From: Rhodobacter sp.
Lineage (GTDB): Bacteria > Pseudomonadota > Alphaproteobacteria > Rhodobacterales > Rhodobacteraceae
Reading direction: 5' to 3'
Length of the DNA stretch: 64,000 nt
Assembly: GCA_027489175.1 (NCBI GenBank)
Contig: JAIYAE010000027.1
Span: forward strand, 62,001 to 126,000
Part shown: positions 62,100 through 64,000 of the stretch, piece by piece
Numbering within the stretch: the first letter of the stretch is position 1
Layout of the letters: each line of letters begins with the position of its first letter
Program-made: the position numbers and the translations under genes
Notes under the pieces: model-generated
The model's input: only the letters and a program-made list of their open reading frames with translations
Databases searched by the model: none
What the model was told of the DNA's origin: nothing

Positions 62100-62729
62100 A
62101 TGACGCGCGGCGGCCGGGACAAAGATCAGGACGAACCGGAACGCAAATGCATTGCGACCGGGGAAAGCCAACCAAAAGCGGGATTGATCCGCTTTTGCGT
62201 TGGCCCTGACGGCATGCTTGTCCCCGATGTGCTGGGCAAACTGCCCGGCCGGGGGATTTACGTCACCGCCGACCGTGAGTTGATTGCCAAGGCGGGCAAG
62301 AAGGGCCTTTTTTCCCGTGCGGCGCGTCAGCCGGTCAAGGTGGCCGACGATCTGCCTGATCTTGTGGAACGGCTGATCACCCAGCGGGTGATCGACATGC
62401 TCAGCCTTGCCCGCAAGGCAGGCGATGCGGTGATGGGTTATGAGAAGGTCAAGGACTGGCTGGCCAAAGGCACGGCGGCAACGCTGATCCAGGCCAGTGA
62501 CGGGTCGGAACGGGGCAAGACCAAGCTGCACGCGCCGGAAGGCAAGCATGGCTTTATCGGCGTTCTGACGGCTGGGGAAATCGGTTTGGCATTTGGGCGC
62601 GAACGTGCGATACACGCCGCGCTTGCCGCTGGTGGACTCAGAACGCGTGTTGTAGAGGAAGCGGCAAAGCTTGCCGGCCTTCGGGCTGTCAAGCAGGACG
62701 GCGGGGATCCCGCCATGAAGGATACGTAA
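62100..62729 (+). CDS. YlxR/L7Ae-like RNA-binding protein
   Basis: 209 residues joining a YlxR (DUF448) domain (about 12-90; [37 protein letters not shown]) to an L7Ae/L30e-like domain (about 95-170; [23 protein letters not shown]). In many bacteria these are two separate small genes (ylxR and ylxQ) between nusA and infB; here they are fused, as is common in alphaproteobacteria. A role in translation or RNA binding is likely. It lies 24 bases after nusA and five before infB. Confidence 0.9.
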   Translation: MTRGGRDKDQDEPERKCIATGESQPKAGLIRFCVGPDGMLVPDVLGKLPGRGIYVTADRELIAKAGKKGLFSRAARQPVKVADDLPDLVERLITQRVIDMLSLARKAGDAVMGYEKVKDWLAKGTAATLIQASDGSERGKTKLHAPEGKHGFIGVLTAGEIGLAFGRERAIHAALAAGGLRTRVVEEAAKLAGLRAVKQDGGDPAMKDT

Positions 62730-62734
62730 GACGC

Positions 62735-64000
62735 ATGAGCGATACAGACGGCAAGAAACCTCTTGGCCTCGGGGGCGCCCCCCGTTCCGGACAGGTGAAG
62801 CAAAGCTTCAGCCACGGCCGGACCAAGAGCGTTGTGGTCGAAACCAAACGAAAGCGCGTGGTGGTCCCCACCGCTGCCCCCAAACCGGGTACCCCCGGCG
62901 CGGGCCAATCGGCCACGCCCACCAACTACGGTGATCCCTCCAAGCGTCCCGCTGGTATCTCTGATGCCGAAATGGACCGCCGCATGGCCGCCTTGCGCGC
63001 CGCCAAAGCGCGTGAGGCCGAAGATGCGGTTCGCCGCGCCGAGGAAGACCGGCTGCGCGAAGAAGACCGCGCCCGTCGCCGCGAAGAGATTGAGACAAAA
63101 GAGCGGGAAGACCGCGAACGTGTCGAAGCGCTCCGCGCCAAGGCCGAAGAGGAAGATCGCGCCGCCAAGGCCGAAGCTGCCGCCCGTGTGGCAGCCGCCG
63201 AAGCCCGCCGCGCCGATGTTCTGGGCACGCGCCCCCGTTCTGCCGCCTCCGCCCCTGCTGCGGATGAAGCGTCACCTGCCAAAGCTGCGCCCTCGCCCGC
63301 CACACCCGGCGGCGATCCGCGCGGCCCGGCCTCGGCCAAGCCCGGCCTTGCCCCGCGCAAGACCGAACGCGAACGCGACGCTGAACGTGACCGTGGCGCC
63401 AAGCGCACCACGGGCGAAGACGCCCGCCGCACCGGCAAGCTGACGCTGAACGACGCGCTGGCTGGTGAGGGTGGTCGCACCCGCAGCCTTGCCGCGATGA
63501 AGCGCAAGCAGGAAAAGGCCCGGGCGAAAGCGCTGGGTCTGGGCCAGAAGGCCGAAAAGCAGGTGCGCGATGTGCAGCTGCCGGAAACCATCGTGGTCTC
63601 AGAACTTGCCAACCGGATGGCCGAACGCGCCGCTGATGTGGTCAAAAGCCTCATGAAAATGGGCATGATGGTCACGATGAACCAGGCGATAGACGCTGAT
63701 ACCGCGGAACTCGTGATCGAGGAATTCGGCCACAAGGCCGTTCGTGTGTCGGACGCTGACGTCGAACAGGTCATCGACACGGTCAAGGACTCGGACGAAA
63801 ACCTGCTGTCGCGCCCGCCGATCGTCACGATCATGGGCCACGTCGACCACGGCAAGACCAGCCTTCTCGACGCGATCCGCAAGGCCAACGTCGTCTCGGG
63901 CGAAGCGGGCGGGATCACCCAGCACATCGGTGCCTATCAGGTGCAGACCGACACGGGTGCCAAGATCACCTTCCTTGACACCCCCGGCCACGCCGCCTTC
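62735..64000 (+). CDS. infB: Translation initiation factor IF-2 (partial, N-terminal part)
   Basis: IF-2 is the GTPase that brings initiator tRNA to the ribosome. The ATG at 62735 starts 422 codons that run off the right edge without a stop. The N-terminal part is a long charged Ala/Arg/Glu-rich linker (about 65-250). The IF-2 N-domain helices follow ([23 protein letters not shown]), then the GTPase with G1 [13 protein letters not shown]2 [14 protein letters not shown] and G3 DTPGHAAF at the very end. Another in-frame initiation site for a short isoform is possible but not marked. Confidence 0.95.
   Translation, partial: MSDTDGKKPLGLGGAPRSGQVKQSFSHGRTKSVVVETKRKRVVVPTAAPKPGTPGAGQSATPTNYGDPSKRPAGISDAEMDRRMAALRAAKAREAEDAVRRAEEDRLREEDRARRREEIETKEREDRERVEALRAKAEEEDRAAKAEAAARVAAAEARRADVLGTRPRSAASAPAADEASPAKAAPSPATPGGDPRGPASAKPGLAPRKTERERDAERDRGAKRTTGEDARRTGKLTLNDALAGEGGRTRSLAAMKRKQEKARAKALGLGQKAEKQVRDVQLPETIVVSELANRMAERAADVVKSLMKMGMMVTMNQAIDADTAELVIEEFGHKAVRVSDADVEQVIDTVKDSDENLLSRPPIVTIMGHVDHGKTSLLDAIRKANVVSGEAGGITQHIGAYQVQTDTGAKITFLDTPGHAAF

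Noticed and set aside
59781-62615. 944-codon open frame on the minus strand across rimP, nusA and ylxR
   Set aside because: It is antisense to three well-conserved genes; such long shadow frames are common in GC-rich DNA. The translation has no recognisable family or consistent composition.
1-64000. tRNA, rRNA, CRISPR arrays, insertion sequences, prophage or toxin-antitoxin genes
   Set aside because: No TTCGA-type T-loops outside coding genes, no regularly spaced repeats, and no transposase, integrase or phage proteins were seen among the readable genes.

Overview
This is a dense, GC-rich stretch of bacterial chromosome from an alphaproteobacterium, most likely order Rhodobacterales (Rhodobacter/Tabrizicola/Gemmobacter-like). 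The evidence is the order grpE-hrcA / rph-rdgB-hemW / parB-parA-rsmG-mnmG-mnmE-rho-hemJ / maf-aroE-coaE-dnaQ / secB-fxsA / timA-mltA-smr, together with the protein sequences and a Tim44-like TimA gene. No tRNA, rRNA, insertion sequence, prophage or CRISPR array was seen. Nearly all the DNA codes for protein; the longest gap without a gene is about 413 bases.

1-18.1 kb is a conserved core around what looks like the replication origin. Genes on the left (hemJ to parB) are on the minus strand and genes on the right (maf to dnaQ) on the plus strand, so both run away from an AT-richer gap at 11508-11920. The gap holds DnaA-box-like sites and inverted repeats. One perfect and two one-mismatch parS sites lie 3-9 kb to the left, beside parA and parB. 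This section also encodes chaperone control (GrpE, HrcA), nucleotide hygiene (RdgB, Maf), tRNA and rRNA modification (MnmEG, RsmG), Rho, heme proteins (HemW, HemJ), SecB and cell-wall or membrane proteins (MltA, TimA).

18.2-30.4 kb is more accessory: a DUF900 lipoprotein hydrolase, an SDR/FAH pair, a periplasmic MsrA, and a tight three-gene unit (class IV aminotransferase, PhyH-type dioxygenase, sulfotransferase-like protein) followed by a secreted TAP-like hydrolase. Then come argG, an unrecognised secreted Lys/Ala-rich protein with a Gly-Asn hexanucleotide repeat, and ilvA.

30.4-48.6 kb holds a divergent HPt / response-regulator-phosphatase pair, two Nudix genes, hslO, cca, two homologous ABC exporters, an RlmD-type methyltransferase, two L,D-transpeptidase-fold proteins around a CAP-domain lipoprotein, an AraC regulator, hemH, an NDUFAF5/BioC-like methyltransferase, comF, grxC, a nitrilase-family gene and a MarR regulator.

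48.7-64 kb holds envelope genes (a YjbH/YjbF pair and tamA-tamB), a small methyltransferase, a cupin and a serine hydrolase. It ends with the rimP-nusA-ylxR-infB operon, which is cut by the window edge inside the IF2 GTPase domain.

Intergenic DNA repeats several themes: a CAAATA-started element with hairpins at three gene ends, a GATGTCCCGG hairpin fused to the stop codons of argG and hemH, and several strong stem-loops.
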